A stretch of 64,000 bases of DNA from Albidovulum marisflavi (GCF_025751435.1 NZ_JAOWKY010000001.1:1410001-1474000); one strand, 5' to 3'; shown: positions 28,002-37,664, numbered from the stretch's first letter. The notes: generated by a model from the sequence alone, not told the origin. Numbers and translations are program-made.

Positions 28002-28407
28002 GCGCCAAGGTTGATCATCTGATCGCAACCATGAACAGCCCTTGCCATTGTCGACAGGCAATCTGCCGCGCATTTTTTTCCGCTTTGTTGCGGAGCCGCG
28101 GCCAAGGCGCTACCACGGCCGACGGGCGGTTCCAGCGGACAGCAGGCTTGCCACGGCACGCCGCGGCAGGCGCTGGGAACGCCTTCCGGAACGGACAATC
28201 AAAAGGAAGTAACGAGGGTGAAGAGCATTCCGAAGAAACGCCTGGATCTGTCCCGGTTCAGGGCAGATGCCGCGCGCGAAACCCGGCCTGTCCGGTTGCA
28301 AACGGCAGCCATTCCCGCGGTGCGCCCGGCACCCCGCGGGCTTGGCGTGTTTCCGAAGTAGCGGCTTCTGCGGCCCCTGACGGGTTGCTTCGCCGCTCCA
28401 GCGCAAC
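28002..28407. other. 406-base gap with one weak short frame
   Basis: This stretch between the DUF817 start and the glyA terminator has no convincing gene. A GTG at 28218 opens a frame of 47 codons to 28361 whose product is basic (VKSIPKKRLDLSRFRADAAR). The spacing to a GGAAG site is acceptable, but nothing else supports it. Immediately before the DUF817 start lies an imperfect inverted repeat near 28008-28028 (GTTGATCA and GATCGCAAC). No tRNA or small RNA fold is obvious. Confidence 0.3.
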
Positions 28408-28439
28408 GAAAAAGGGGCGCCCCGCAGGGCGCCCCTTCA
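28408..28439 (-). terminator. Intrinsic terminator of glyA
   Basis: Strong hairpin (AAGGGGCGCC, 5-base loop, GGGCGCCCCTT) followed by TTTTT on the minus strand, 18 bases after the glyA stop. Confidence 0.88.
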
Positions 28440-28456
28440 AGTCTGTTCCCGGACAT

Positions 28457-29752
28457 TCAGAGCGTCGGGTAAAGCGGGAAGCGTGCGCAAAGCGCCTCAA
28501 CCTCGCCGCGGACCTTGTCCTCGACCGCACCGTTGCCTTCATCGCCGTTGGCGGCCAGGCCGTCCACGACTTCGACGATCCAGCGGGCGATCTGGCGGAA
28601 TTCCTCCTCGCCGAAGCCGCGGGTGGTGCCGGCGGGCGCGCCAAGGCGGATGCCCGAGGTCACGAAGGGCTTTTCGGGATCGAACGGCACGCCGTTCTTG
28701 TTGCAGGTGATGTGGGCGCGGCCAAGCGCTGCCTCGGCGGCCTTGCCGGTCACCTTCTTCGGGCGCAGGTCGGCCAGGCACAGGTGGTTGTCGGTGCCGC
28801 CCGACACGATGTCGATGCCGCCCTTCATCAGTTCGTCCGCCATCGCGGAGGCGTTCTTCTTGACCTGCGCGGCATAGGCCTTGAACTCGGGGCGCAGCGC
28901 CTCGCCGAAGGCGACGGCCTTGGCTGCGATGACGTGCATCAGCGGGCCGCCCTGCAGGCCGGGGAACACGGCCGAGTTGATCTTCTTCGCGATGTCTTCG
29001 TCGTTGCACAGGATCATGCCGCCGCGCGGACCGCGGAGCGACTTGTGCGTGGTCGTGGTCACGACATGGGCGTGCGGCAGCGGCGATGCATGGACGCCGC
29101 CTGCAACCAGACCAGCGATGTGCGCCATGTCGACGTGCAGATAGGCGCCGATTTCATCCGCGATCGCGCGGAACGCGGCCCAGTCCCATTCGCGGCTGTA
29201 GGCGGTGCCGCCGGCCAGGATCAGCTTCGGGCGATGTTCCAGTGCCTTGGTACGGACATCTTCCATGTCCAGGCGCTGGTCCTGCTGGCGCACACCATAG
29301 GAGATGACGTTGAACCACTTGCCCGACATGTTCACCGGCGAGCCGTGGGTCAGGTGACCGCCGGAGTTCAGGTCGAGACCCATGAAGGTGTCGCCCGGCT
29401 GCAGAAGCGCGAGGAACACCGCCTGGTTCATCTGCGAACCGGAGTTCGGCTGGACGTTCGCGAACTTGCAGCCGAACAGTTCCTTGGCGCGCTCGATCGC
29501 CAGCGTTTCGGCCACGTCCACGAACTGGCAGCCACCGTAGTATCGCTTGCCGGGGTAGCCTTCGGCGTACTTGTTCGTCAGCACCGAGCCCTGCGCTTCA
29601 AGCACGGCGAGCGAGACGATATTTTCCGAGGCGATCAGCTCAATCTCGTCGCGCTGACGGCCGAGTTCGTTGCGGATCGAGCCAAAGAGCTCGGGGTCGC
29701 GGCTGGCGAGGCTTTCAGTGAAAAATCCATCGTCACGGTGCGGGGCGTTCAT
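28457..29752 (-). CDS. glyA: Serine hydroxymethyltransferase GlyA
   Basis: PLP enzyme that interconverts serine and glycine with tetrahydrofolate (EC 2.1.2.1), the main source of one-carbon units. The 431 residues have the PLP-lysine motif [16 protein letters not shown], the LIASENIVS start region, and [14 protein letters not shown] precedes the ATG. It is monocistronic with a terminator. Four GTTTC/GAAAC half-sites lie 75-115 bases upstream and may be an operator. One-carbon flow from DMSP or glycine would pass through this enzyme. Confidence 0.97.
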   Translation of the reverse strand: MNAPHRDDGFFTESLASRDPELFGSIRNELGRQRDEIELIASENIVSLAVLEAQGSVLTNKYAEGYPGKRYYGGCQFVDVAETLAIERAKELFGCKFANVQPNSGSQMNQAVFLALLQPGDTFMGLDLNSGGHLTHGSPVNMSGKWFNVISYGVRQQDQRLDMEDVRTKALEHRPKLILAGGTAYSREWDWAAFRAIADEIGAYLHVDMAHIAGLVAGGVHASPLPHAHVVTTTTHKSLRGPRGGMILCNDEDIAKKINSAVFPGLQGGPLMHVIAAKAVAFGEALRPEFKAYAAQVKKNASAMADELMKGGIDIVSGGTDNHLCLADLRPKKVTGKAAEAALGRAHITCNKNGVPFDPEKPFVTSGIRLGAPAGTTRGFGEEEFRQIARWIVEVVDGLAANGDEGNGAVEDKVRGEVEALCARFPLYPTL

Positions 29753-29828
29753 TGGCGTCTCCTCATGATCTAAGGTTGACCGCTCTTTAGCCGAGGGGCG
29801 GGACTTGGAAAAGTTTGAATCCGACCTG

Positions 29829-29868
29829 TTTCGGTGCGAGGGCGAAACTCTGTTTCCTATACGAAACT
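29829..29868 (-). promoter_or_regulatory. Cluster of GTTTC/GAAAC half-sites upstream of glyA
   Basis: Reading the + strand: GTTTC at 29829, GAAAC at 29845, GTTTC at 29853 and GAAAC at 29864. The middle pair forms a palindrome with a 3-base centre (GAAAC TCT GTTTC), and the last pair has a 6-base centre. Such repeated half-sites are typical of operators. No regulator gene is adjacent. The rest of the gap up to nadK (30047) shows no gene. Confidence 0.35.
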
Positions 29869-30047
29869 TTTCTGACCGGCGGCGGAGTATTGCCGTTCTC
29901 TGCGTCGGCGCAGGTCTTGGACCCGCGTGTGGCGCCAGACGACCCCATCATGGCCCGCCAGCCCGATAGGGCTTGTGCTTTGGCTTGGCTGCATGGATCA
30001 ATGCAGCGGGCAGTCACAGTGGGGGTCGCCGCTTGCCAGAGGTCAAA

Positions 30048-30812
30048 GTGTCCATTCCGATCACGTTTCTGGCAAGCGACGCCGACGTTGCGCAGGCGGC
30101 GCTCTCGCGGCTGGTGGGACGTTACGGCAACGTGCCGGTCGATGAAGCGAAGGTCATCGTCGCGCTTGGCGGCGACGGCTTCATGCTTCACACGCTGCAC
30201 GCCATGCAGGGCAAGACCGCACCCGTCTACGGGATGAACTGCGGCACCATCGGCTTCCTGATGAACGAATACAGCGAAGACGGGCTGGAAGAGCGCTTGA
30301 ACCTGGCCGAGGAAGAGGTGATCAACCCTCTGGCGATGCGCGCCGAGGCCGAGGACGGGCGGGTCTTCGAGGCGCTTGCCATCAACGAGGTGTCGCTACT
30401 CAGGGCCGGCCCGCAGGCGGCGAAGCTGAAGATCACGGTCGACGGCAAGGTTCGGCTTGAGGAACTGGTCTGCGACGGCGCGCTGGTCTGCACGCCTGCC
30501 GGCTCGACGGCCTACAACTATTCCGCACACGGGCCAATCCTGCCCATCGGGGCAGAGGTTCTGGCGCTGACCGCGATGGCCGCGTTTCGCCCCCGGCGCT
30601 GGCGCGGCGCATTGCTGCCCAAAGGATCGACGGTGCGCATCGACGTGCTGGACGGCTACAAGCGGCCGGTGATGGCCGATGCCGACAGCCGGGTCTCCGT
30701 TCGCAACGTGCGCTCCGTCGAAATCCGGTCGGAACCGCGGGTGCGGCACCGCATCCTGTTCGACCCGGGCCACGGGCTTGAGGAGCGCCTGACCCGCGAA
30801 CAGTTTGTCTGA
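30048..30812 (+). CDS. nadK: NAD kinase
   Basis: ATP-dependent kinase that makes NADP from NAD (EC 2.7.1.23). The 254 residues contain the catalytic GGDG motif (VALGGDGFMLHTLH), GMNCGTIGFLMNE, the NEV segment AINEVSLLR and the conserved TPAGSTAYNYSAHGP loop. The chosen GTG at 30048 follows AGAGG at good spacing and aligns with the usual alphaproteobacterial start. A TTG at 30033 is the alternative, and the long ATG frame upstream is unlikely. It converges with prpE through a hairpin. Confidence 0.95.
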   Translation: MSIPITFLASDADVAQAALSRLVGRYGNVPVDEAKVIVALGGDGFMLHTLHAMQGKTAPVYGMNCGTIGFLMNEYSEDGLEERLNLAEEEVINPLAMRAEAEDGRVFEALAINEVSLLRAGPQAAKLKITVDGKVRLEELVCDGALVCTPAGSTAYNYSAHGPILPIGAEVLALTAMAAFRPRRWRGALLPKGSTVRIDVLDGYKRPVMADADSRVSVRNVRSVEIRSEPRVRHRILFDPGHGLEERLTREQFV

Positions 30813-30849
30813 CCGCGCAACCAGTCTAGCGGTCATTGATGCGCGTTGC

Positions 30850-30879
30850 CCCCGGCGACCGGCCGACCGGTTGCCGGGG
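30850..30879. terminator. Hairpin between convergent nadK and prpE
   Basis: CCCCGGCGACCGG pairs with CCGGTTGCCGGGG (one G-T wobble) around the 4-base loop CCGA. It is symmetric and 15-37 bases from both stops, so it can act for both genes, but no T-run follows on either strand. Confidence 0.5.
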
Positions 30880-30893
30880 CGGCTTCACGGCCC

Positions 30894-32786
30894 TTAGCGG
30901 CGCGGATACCCCAAGGTTTTCAGGGCCTGGGTGATCTCGTCAAGGATTGCCGGATCGTCGATCGTGGCGGGCATCTTGTAGTCCTCGCCATCGGCGATCT
31001 TCACCATGGTTCCGCGCAGGATCTTGCCCGACCGGGTCTTGGGAAGACGGTCCACGACGGTCGCCAGCTTGAAGGCCGCGACGGGGCCGATCTGGTCGCG
31101 CACACGGGCGACACACTCCTTGACCACCTCTTCATGCGGGCGGTTCGACCCCTTGTTGAGGCAGAGGAAACCCATCGGAAGCTGGCCCTTGAGCTCGTCC
31201 GCAACGCCGATGACCGCGCATTCGGCGACATCGTCATGCCCGGCCAGAACCTCTTCCATCGCTCCTGTCGACAGACGGTGACCCGCGACGTTGATCACGT
31301 CGTCGGTGCGCGCCATGATGTAGAGATAGCCATCCTCGTCGATGTAGCCCGCGTCGCCCGTCTCGTAATAGCCGGGGAAGTGGTTCAGGTAGGACTTGCG
31401 GAACCGCTCTTCCGCGTTCCAGAGCGTCGGCAGCGTGCCCGGCGGCAGGGGCAGCTTTACCGCGATGGCGCCCAGCGTTCCGGCGGGCACGGGATGGCCG
31501 CCTTCGTCCAGAACCTGAACGTCGTAGCCCGGCATCGGCACCGAGGGGGAGCCGATCTTGACCGGCAATTCCTCGATCCCAAGCGGATTCGCGGCGATGG
31601 CCCAACCGGTTTCAGTCTGCCACCAGTGGTCGACCACGGGAACGCCAAGGTGGCGCTGCGCCCACTGGATCGTGTCGGGGTCCGCCCGTTCACCCGCAAG
31701 GTACAAGGCCTGAAGGCCCTTGATGTTGTAGTCACCGATCAGTTCGCCCTTGGGATCCTCGCGCTTGATGGCACGTAGCGCCGTGGGGGCGGTGAAGAAG
31801 GATTTGACCTTGTGGTTCTGGATCACGCGCCAGAAGGTGCCCGCGTCCGGAGTGCCGACGGGTTTTCCCTCGAACACGATCGTGGTGCAGCCCGCAATCA
31901 GCGGCGCGTAACAGATGTAGCTGTGGCCGACGACCCAACCCACGTCCGAGGCCGCCCAGAACACGTCGCCCGCCGCGACGTTGTAGACAGCCTTCATCGA
32001 CCAGTTCAGCGCGACCAGGTGACCGGCCGTCGGCCTGACCACCCCTTTGGGCGCACCCGTGGTGCCAGAGGTATAAAGGATATAGGCCGGGTGATTGCCT
32101 TCGACGGGAACGCATTCGGCCGGCTCCACGCCATACTGGAACGAGTGCCAGGCGAAATCGCGCCCGTCGATCAGCTTTGCGACTTCCTGTTCCCGCTGAA
32201 GGATCACGGTGAAATCGGGCTTGTGGGCCGCCTGCTCGATCGCGGCGTCCAGAAGCGGCTTGTAGTGGACGACCCGGCCGGGTTCGAGCCCGCAGGACGC
32301 CGCGATGATGGCCTTGGGCTTGGCGTCGTCGATGCGCACCGCCAGTTCGTTCGCAGCGAAGCCGCCGAAGACGACCGAATGGATCGCGCCCAGGCGGGCG
32401 CAGGCCAGCATGGCTTCAAGCGCCTCGGGCACCATCGGCATGTAGATGATGACGCGGTCGCCCTTCTGGACGCCCTTCGCCCGCAGCGCCCCGGCAAGCG
32501 ACGCGACGCGGTCGCGCAGTTCGCGGTAGGTGATCCCCTTGGTCGAATGGGTGATCGGGCTGTCGTGGATGATGGCAAGCTGTTCGCCGCGACCCGACTC
32601 GACGTGGCGATCGACCGCGTTCCAGCAGGTGTTGACCTTCGCGTCCGAAAACCATTCGTAGATCGGAGCCCGATCGGCAAAAAGCGCCTTGCTAGGCTTC
32701 TGGTCCCAATCGATCGCCTCGGCCGCCTCCATCCAGAAGGCCTCCGGATCGGATTTCCAGCGCGCGTAGGTTTCCTGGTAGCTCAC
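30894..32786 (-). CDS. prpE: Propionate--CoA ligase PrpE
   Basis: AMP-forming acyl-CoA synthetase of 630 residues. It has the ATP-binding motif LYTSGTTGAPKGVVRP, the WWQTETGW signature of the acetyl/propionyl group, GYYETGDAGYIDEDG, and the catalytic lysine in RSGKILRG. The active-site region and overall length are closer to PrpE than to Acs. Roseobacter PrpE also activates acrylate, the product of DMSP cleavage, so it fits functionally with dddP about 14 kb away. It is a single gene, with a candidate operator about 80 bases upstream of the ATG. Confidence 0.93.
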   Translation of the reverse strand: MSYQETYARWKSDPEAFWMEAAEAIDWDQKPSKALFADRAPIYEWFSDAKVNTCWNAVDRHVESGRGEQLAIIHDSPITHSTKGITYRELRDRVASLAGALRAKGVQKGDRVIIYMPMVPEALEAMLACARLGAIHSVVFGGFAANELAVRIDDAKPKAIIAASCGLEPGRVVHYKPLLDAAIEQAAHKPDFTVILQREQEVAKLIDGRDFAWHSFQYGVEPAECVPVEGNHPAYILYTSGTTGAPKGVVRPTAGHLVALNWSMKAVYNVAAGDVFWAASDVGWVVGHSYICYAPLIAGCTTIVFEGKPVGTPDAGTFWRVIQNHKVKSFFTAPTALRAIKREDPKGELIGDYNIKGLQALYLAGERADPDTIQWAQRHLGVPVVDHWWQTETGWAIAANPLGIEELPVKIGSPSVPMPGYDVQVLDEGGHPVPAGTLGAIAVKLPLPPGTLPTLWNAEERFRKSYLNHFPGYYETGDAGYIDEDGYLYIMARTDDVINVAGHRLSTGAMEEVLAGHDDVAECAVIGVADELKGQLPMGFLCLNKGSNRPHEEVVKECVARVRDQIGPVAAFKLATVVDRLPKTRSGKILRGTMVKIADGEDYKMPATIDDPAILDEITQALKTLGYPRR

Positions 32787-32865
32787 GGGGGTCGCCTCCT
32801 CCTAGATGCCCGGCTCGACCGGGCCGCAAAATGCTTACTTCTCGCTTGCGCCTCTCACAAGAATG

Positions 32866-32881
32866 TTGCGCAAATTTTGCA
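32866..32881 (-). promoter_or_regulatory. Candidate operator upstream of prpE (ScfR/PccR-like site)
   Basis: TTGCGCAA at 32866-32873 is a perfect 8-base palindrome followed at once by ATTTTGCA. Short-chain fatty-acid regulators of the RamB/PccR group bind TTTGCAAA-type repeats. The site is about 80 bases upstream of the prpE ATG. The match is partial, and no regulator gene is nearby. Confidence 0.35.
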
Positions 32882-33012
32882 CCTGCAGAAACTTGGCGCG
32901 ACAGTGAGTCACGTTTCGCGCTAACGGTCGATGTCGGGGCAACGCGCGCCGCGACCTTGCCCATGCAGCGGCCTCGGGGCAATGTCGGCGCCGCAAGGAT
33001 CCGGGGGGAAAG

Positions 33013-34416
33013 ATGATTCCGGTCAGAGGATATTCAGGGGCTCGCGTCGCGGTGCTGGGACTGGGCCGGTCGGGGTTGGCCACGGCGCGGGCGCTTGCGG
33101 CTGGCGGGGCCGAGGCGCTGTTGTGGGATGACAGCCCCGAGGCGCGCGCCAAGGCCGAGGCTGAGGGCTTCACACTGTTCGATCTGACGCGCGGCAATGC
33201 CTGGGATGATGTCGCCGCGCTGATCGTGTCGCCGGGCATTCCCCACCTTTACCCGGAACCCAATCGGCTGATCGCCCGCGCGGTGGCGGCGGGCGTGCCG
33301 GTGGACAACGACATCGGCCTATTCTTCCGCTCGTTCGCGACGCCCGACTGGGACGAGATGGACACGACGCCGCGCGTGGTCGCGGTGACGGGCTCGAACG
33401 GCAAGTCAACGACAACCGCGCTGATCCATCACATCCTTCGCGTCGCCGGGCGGCCCACGCAGATGGCGGGCAACATCGGCCGCGGCGTCCTTGATATCGA
33501 GCCGCCCTCGGATGGCGAGGTGGTGGTGCTTGAGCTGTCGTCCTACCAGATCGAGCTTGCCCGCGCCCTTACGCCCGACATCGGTGTCTTCACGAACCTT
33601 TCGCCAGATCACTTGGACCGGCACGGCGGAATGGGCGGCTACTTCGCGGCCAAGCGCCGTCTGTTCACCGAAGGCGCCCCCGACCGCGCGGTCATCGGCG
33701 TCGACGAAATCGAAGGCCGGTTCCTGGCGAACCAGATCGCGCAAGGCCCCACCGACGACCGCCTGATCCGGATATCCTCGGGGCAGAAGCTTGACGGCCC
33801 GGGATGGCTTGTCTTCGCGCGCAAGGGTTTCCTGACCGAGTGGCGCAAAGGTCGGCAGGTCGCGTCGATCGACCTGCGCGACATTGCCGGGTTGCCTGGC
33901 GCGCACAACCATCAGAACGCCTGCGCAGCCTATGCAGCCGCGCGCGGTCTTGGCCTTGCGCCGCGGCTGGTCGAGGACGCGCTGCGCAGCTTCCAAGGCT
34001 TGCCGCACCGGTCTCAGGTCGTCGGCGAACGGGACGGTGTGCGTTTCGTCAACGATAGCAAGGCGACGAATGCCGACAGCGCCGCGAAGGCCCTCCAGGC
34101 GTTCGACCGCGTCCGCTGGATCGCGGGCGGGCTGGGCAAGGACGGGGGGATCGCCGGCCTTGCCCCGTACTTCGGATCGGTGACCAAGGCCTACCTGATC
34201 GGCCATTCGGCCCGAGACTTCGCGCTGCAGTTGGGCGATGTCCCGCACGAGATATGCGAGACGATGGAACGCGCCGTCGCGCGCGCGGCGGAAGAGGCAG
34301 AGTCCGGAGACACCGTCCTTCTGGCGCCTGCCGCGGCGAGCTTCGACCAGTACAAGGACTTTGAAAAGCGGGGCGAGGATTTCACCGACCGCGTCCGGGC
34401 GCTGATCGGGGGATAG
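33013..34416 (+). CDS. murD: UDP-N-acetylmuramoyl-L-alanine--D-glutamate ligase MurD
   Basis: Cytoplasmic peptidoglycan ligase adding D-glutamate to UDP-MurNAc-L-Ala (EC 6.3.2.9), 467 residues. The ATP-binding motif is [16 protein letters not shown]. Typical MurD blocks follow: [59 protein letters not shown] and [19 protein letters not shown]. The gene is not next to mraY, ftsW or other division genes and is followed by psd after 132 bases. Isolated murD genes may be the only copy or a second one; the window cannot tell. Confidence 0.93.
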   Translation: MIPVRGYSGARVAVLGLGRSGLATARALAAGGAEALLWDDSPEARAKAEAEGFTLFDLTRGNAWDDVAALIVSPGIPHLYPEPNRLIARAVAAGVPVDNDIGLFFRSFATPDWDEMDTTPRVVAVTGSNGKSTTTALIHHILRVAGRPTQMAGNIGRGVLDIEPPSDGEVVVLELSSYQIELARALTPDIGVFTNLSPDHLDRHGGMGGYFAAKRRLFTEGAPDRAVIGVDEIEGRFLANQIAQGPTDDRLIRISSGQKLDGPGWLVFARKGFLTEWRKGRQVASIDLRDIAGLPGAHNHQNACAAYAAARGLGLAPRLVEDALRSFQGLPHRSQVVGERDGVRFVNDSKATNADSAAKALQAFDRVRWIAGGLGKDGGIAGLAPYFGSVTKAYLIGHSARDFALQLGDVPHEICETMERAVARAAEEAESGDTVLLAPAAASFDQYKDFEKRGEDFTDRVRALIGG

Positions 34417-34548
34417 TGTGCGGGCCATCATGCCGGATGCGGGCGTCACGGTAGCGATCACGAAATCGCATCGGCTTGCCAGCGCGGTTGACTTCCCTCG
34501 CATCACCGCTATGCACGTTCCTCGTGCAATGCGCCGCGGAGTAAAACG

Positions 34549-35241
34549 ATGAACATGATGAGCACGGTGATCAAGCCGATGCACCCCGAGGGGCGCAAGT
34601 TCGTGGCGGCCTTCGCCGTTGCGACCATCGTGCTTTGGCTGATCTGGGAACCCCTGGGCTGGATCGGGTTGGTTCTGACGATCTGGTGCTACTACTTCTT
34701 TCGCGATCCCGTCCGGGTCGTTCCGCTGAACGAGGGGCTGGTGATCAGCCCCGCCGATGGCGTGGTGTCGCTGATCGAACCGGCCGTGCCGCCTGCGGAA
34801 CTTGGCATGCCAGCGACCCCGTTGACGCGGGTGTCGGTCTTCATGAATGTCTTCAACTGCCATGTGAACCGCACTCCGGTGCCGGGAACTGTGGGCGCCG
34901 TCGCCTACCGCCCGGGCAAGTTCCTGAACGCATCGCTGGACAAGGCCAGCGAAGACAACGAGCGGATGAGCCTGAAGATCGACATGGAGGATGGCCGCTC
35001 GCTTGCCGTCGTGCAAATCGCGGGGCTGGTGGCCCGGCGGATCGTCTGTTTCGTCGAAAAGGGGCGTCGGCTGGATGTCGGTGAAAGGTTCGGCCTGATC
35101 CGCTTCGGATCCCGGGTCGATGTCTATCTTCCCGAAGGGGTCGAGCCGCTGGTCGGGCTTGGGCAGACCATGGTCGCCGGCGAAACCATCATCGCCGATC
35201 TGGCTGGCGGCATTCGCGCCAGCGGACAGCGCCGGGACTGA
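34549..35241 (+). CDS. psd: Phosphatidylserine decarboxylase proenzyme Psd (short type)
   Basis: Membrane-associated enzyme making phosphatidylethanolamine from phosphatidylserine (EC 4.1.1.65). The 230 residues are of the short alphaproteobacterial type. Self-cleavage at the G-S bond of the motif [14 protein letters not shown] produces the pyruvoyl group. A hydrophobic N-terminal segment ([20 protein letters not shown]) and the SPADGVVS and [11 protein letters not shown] blocks are typical. pssA starts 4 bases after the stop, so the two consecutive enzymes of the pathway are coupled. Confidence 0.95.
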   Translation: MNMMSTVIKPMHPEGRKFVAAFAVATIVLWLIWEPLGWIGLVLTIWCYYFFRDPVRVVPLNEGLVISPADGVVSLIEPAVPPAELGMPATPLTRVSVFMNVFNCHVNRTPVPGTVGAVAYRPGKFLNASLDKASEDNERMSLKIDMEDGRSLAVVQIAGLVARRIVCFVEKGRRLDVGERFGLIRFGSRVDVYLPEGVEPLVGLGQTMVAGETIIADLAGGIRASGQRRD

Positions 35242-35245
35242 TCCG

Positions 35246-35998
35246 ATGGCGCGCGCCCCCCGATCGCAAAAGACGGAACTGCCGTTCTTCCAGCTTTTTC
35301 CCAATCTGGTGACCTTGGCCGCCATCTGCGCGGGCCTGACGGCGATCCGCTTTGCGTTCCAGGGGCGGATCGAGTTCGCCGTCTGGCTCATCGTTCTGGC
35401 GGGTGTTCTTGACGCGATCGATGGGCGGCTTGCCCGCGCGCTCAAAAGCGAAAGCGATCTTGGGGCCGAACTTGATTCCCTGGCCGATTTCCTGAACTTC
35501 GGCGTTGCACCTGCTCTCACCCTTTACGCCTGGACCTTGGCGGAACCCCGTGGGGCGGGCTGGATCGCGGTTCTGATCTACGCGATTTGCTGTGTGATGC
35601 GGCTTGCTCGGTTCAACGTCGGGATCAAGTCGCCTGATGGCGGGGACAAGGGGTTCTTCACGGGCGTTCCAGCGCCCGCAGGCGCGCTTCTGGTGCTGTT
35701 CCCGATCTTCGCCACGAAGTCGGTCGAAGGCTGGCCCGTGATCCCGCGAGAGGCGATCAGCTTCTACATGATCCTTGTCGGCGGACTGATGATCAGCCGC
35801 CTGCCCACCTTTTCGCTGAAGACCGTCAAGGTCAGGGCCGACCACGCGCGCTATATCCTTGTGGCTGTCGTGGCGGCGCTGGCGGCGCTTGTGACTTACC
35901 CATGGGTCACGCTGTTCGTGGCGGACATCCTTTACATGCTGGGCCTGGTCGTCGCCTTCGTCCAGTGGCGGCGCAACCGCAACGTGCCGAAGGGCTAG
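35246..35998 (+). CDS. pssA: CDP-diacylglycerol--serine O-phosphatidyltransferase PssA
   Basis: Inner-membrane enzyme making phosphatidylserine, the substrate of Psd encoded 4 bases upstream (EC 2.7.8.8). The CDP-alcohol phosphotransferase motif D-G-x2-A-R-x8-G-x3-D-x3-D is intact (AIDGRLARAL, then DLGAELDSLADFL). About six to eight hydrophobic helices make up the 250 residues. The long antisense frames opposite this gene are shadows. The ATG follows the psd stop with only ATCCG between, so translation is probably coupled. Confidence 0.95.
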   Translation: MARAPRSQKTELPFFQLFPNLVTLAAICAGLTAIRFAFQGRIEFAVWLIVLAGVLDAIDGRLARALKSESDLGAELDSLADFLNFGVAPALTLYAWTLAEPRGAGWIAVLIYAICCVMRLARFNVGIKSPDGGDKGFFTGVPAPAGALLVLFPIFATKSVEGWPVIPREAISFYMILVGGLMISRLPTFSLKTVKVRADHARYILVAVVAALAALVTYPWVTLFVADILYMLGLVVAFVQWRRNRNVPKG

Positions 35999-36057
35999 TC
36001 TGGCGATTGCGCTAACGGCCGAGGCCGCCTAACCTGTCGCCAGGCAGGGAGGTGGAC

Positions 36058-37047
36058 ATGAATACGGTCAACTGGGGCGTGCTCGGCGCCGCGAAGTTCG
36101 CGCGGGAACACATGGCGCGCGCGATTCACGAAGCCGAGGGCGCAAGGCTTTTCGCTCTTGCCACGAGGGACGACACCAAGGCCGACGCGTTTCGTGCATT
36201 CAGCCCAGACCTGAAGATCCATCGGGACTACGACGCGCTTCTGGCGGACCCGGATGTGGATGCGGTCTACATTCCCCTTCCCAATCATCTGCATGTCGAA
36301 TGGACGCTGAAGGCGCTGGAAGCGGGCAAGCATGTCCTGACAGAAAAGCCCATCGCCATGGAGGTGGCCGAGATCGACACGCTGATCGCGCTGCGCGACA
36401 GTACGGGGCTTTTCGCCACCGAGGCCTACATGATCGTTCATCATCCCCAGTGGCGGCGCGCGCGCGATCTGCTTGAGGAGGGGGCGATCGGCCGCGTCCT
36501 TCATGCCGATGCAGCCTTCAGCTACGACAACCGGGCCGATCCGGGCAACATCCGCAACCGCCCCGAAACCGGCGGCGGTTCGATCCCGGACATCGGGGTC
36601 TACGCCTATGGTTCGGTCCGCTGGGCAACCGGGGCAGAGCCGGTCGCTGTCCGCTCGCGCATCCGCCGCGAAAACGGTGTCGACACCTTCGCGCAGGTGC
36701 TGGCCGACATGGAGGGGCCTGCGGGGCGCTTTACCTATTCCGCGATGACCTCGATGCGGCTGCCTGCCCGGCAAGAGGTGGTGTTCCAGGGCGAAAGGGG
36801 CCTGATCCGGCTGACCGCGCCGTTCAACGCCGGGCTTTTCGGCGAGGCACAGGTCCATATGCTGCGCCCGGGCAAGCCCGATCACGTCGAACGCTTTCCG
36901 GGCGCCCGACAGTATCGGAACCAGGTCGAAGCTTTCGGGCGCCACATTCGTGAAGGCGCGCCCTATCCCTGGTCGCTGGAGGACGCACGAGGAACGCAAG
37001 CGATGATCGACATGGTTCTTGCCAGCGAAATCCCCTTCCTTGAGTGA
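36058..37047 (+). CDS. Gfo/Idh/MocA family oxidoreductase
   Basis: NAD(P)-dependent oxidoreductase of 329 residues. The Rossmann start is WGVLGAAKFAREHM, and the family catalytic motif EKPIAM is present with YIPLPNHLHVEW before it. The C-terminal half has GGGSIPDIGVYAYG, near the trans-dihydrodiol or glucose-fructose oxidoreductase branch. GGGAGG precedes the ATG at 36058. No sugar cluster is nearby, so the substrate is unknown. A host-attachment-family gene follows. Confidence 0.87.
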   Translation: MNTVNWGVLGAAKFAREHMARAIHEAEGARLFALATRDDTKADAFRAFSPDLKIHRDYDALLADPDVDAVYIPLPNHLHVEWTLKALEAGKHVLTEKPIAMEVAEIDTLIALRDSTGLFATEAYMIVHHPQWRRARDLLEEGAIGRVLHADAAFSYDNRADPGNIRNRPETGGGSIPDIGVYAYGSVRWATGAEPVAVRSRIRRENGVDTFAQVLADMEGPAGRFTYSAMTSMRLPARQEVVFQGERGLIRLTAPFNAGLFGEAQVHMLRPGKPDHVERFPGARQYRNQVEAFGRHIREGAPYPWSLEDARGTQAMIDMVLASEIPFLE

Positions 37048-37115
37048 GATGGATCAAAGTGCCACCCTTGGGAGTTCGGTAACATCACGCCGGACTGCAA
37101 TGGGAGGATGTGTCG

Positions 37116-37565
37116 ATGAAGCCTGTCAGGACCATGATCGTGATCGCCGACGATGCGCTCGCGCGCTTCGTTCTGAATGAAGGCCTGGGCAAGGGTCTAA
37201 GCGAAAGCGCAGTCGTGTCGGCCCATCAGTTCGCCGAAGACCAGGTCGGGTATGGCGACCGTCCCGGACGGTCTTCTGCAGGGCCGGGGGGCACGGCGAA
37301 ACACGGGTTTGCCCCCCACCAGTCCGCGGATGAGGAGGGGCGTGCCAGATTTGCGCGTCGCGTCGCGGAGGCGCTGGAACAGGAATGGCAGGGCCTCAAC
37401 CCGGACCGGCTGATCCTGGTGGCCGCGCCCAAGATGCTGGGGTCGCTGCGCAAGGAGATCGGAACAGTCCGGCGCGCGTCGCTTTCGGCGGAACTGCCGA
37501 AGGACCTGGTCAAGGTTCCGCTGATCGAGCTTGAAGCGCATCTGGGCGTCGTTCTTGCGCTCTAG
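37116..37565 (+). CDS. Host attachment family protein
   Basis: Protein of 149 residues matching the host attachment (Host_attach) family named for a plant-symbiont protein. The start TMIVIADDALARFVLNEG, the middle DEEGRARFARRVAEALE, and DRLILVAAPKMLGSLRKEIG are the typical blocks, followed by ELPKDLVKVPLIELEAHL. The family is widespread in free-living alphaproteobacteria, so the name does not prove a host. GGGAGG lies about 10 bases before the ATG. A stress or ribosome-associated role has been suggested for relatives; here it is unproven. Confidence 0.85.
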   Translation: MKPVRTMIVIADDALARFVLNEGLGKGLSESAVVSAHQFAEDQVGYGDRPGRSSAGPGGTAKHGFAPHQSADEEGRARFARRVAEALEQEWQGLNPDRLILVAAPKMLGSLRKEIGTVRRASLSAELPKDLVKVPLIELEAHLGVVLAL

Positions 37566-37664
37566 GCGTCTGGAATGCGCTTGGCAGTGTAATGGCCGAT
37601 CACGCGCTCGCGTCCCGGTGTCGGCCAGCGTTGAATGTGCCGTATGCTCTGCTAATGTCGCCGC

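Noticed and set aside
28218-28361. A 47-codon frame starting with GTG
   Set aside because: The product is basic and unrecognised, and its only support is a weak ribosome site. It is mentioned inside the gap entry.
29753-29900. Glycine riboswitch upstream of glyA
   Set aside because: The conserved GGAGA and CACCGAAGGGGCAA-type segments are missing; only repeated half-sites are present.
33406-35520. A 704-codon minus-strand frame across murD and psd
   Set aside because: It crosses two well-supported genes and their gap; no domain is present.
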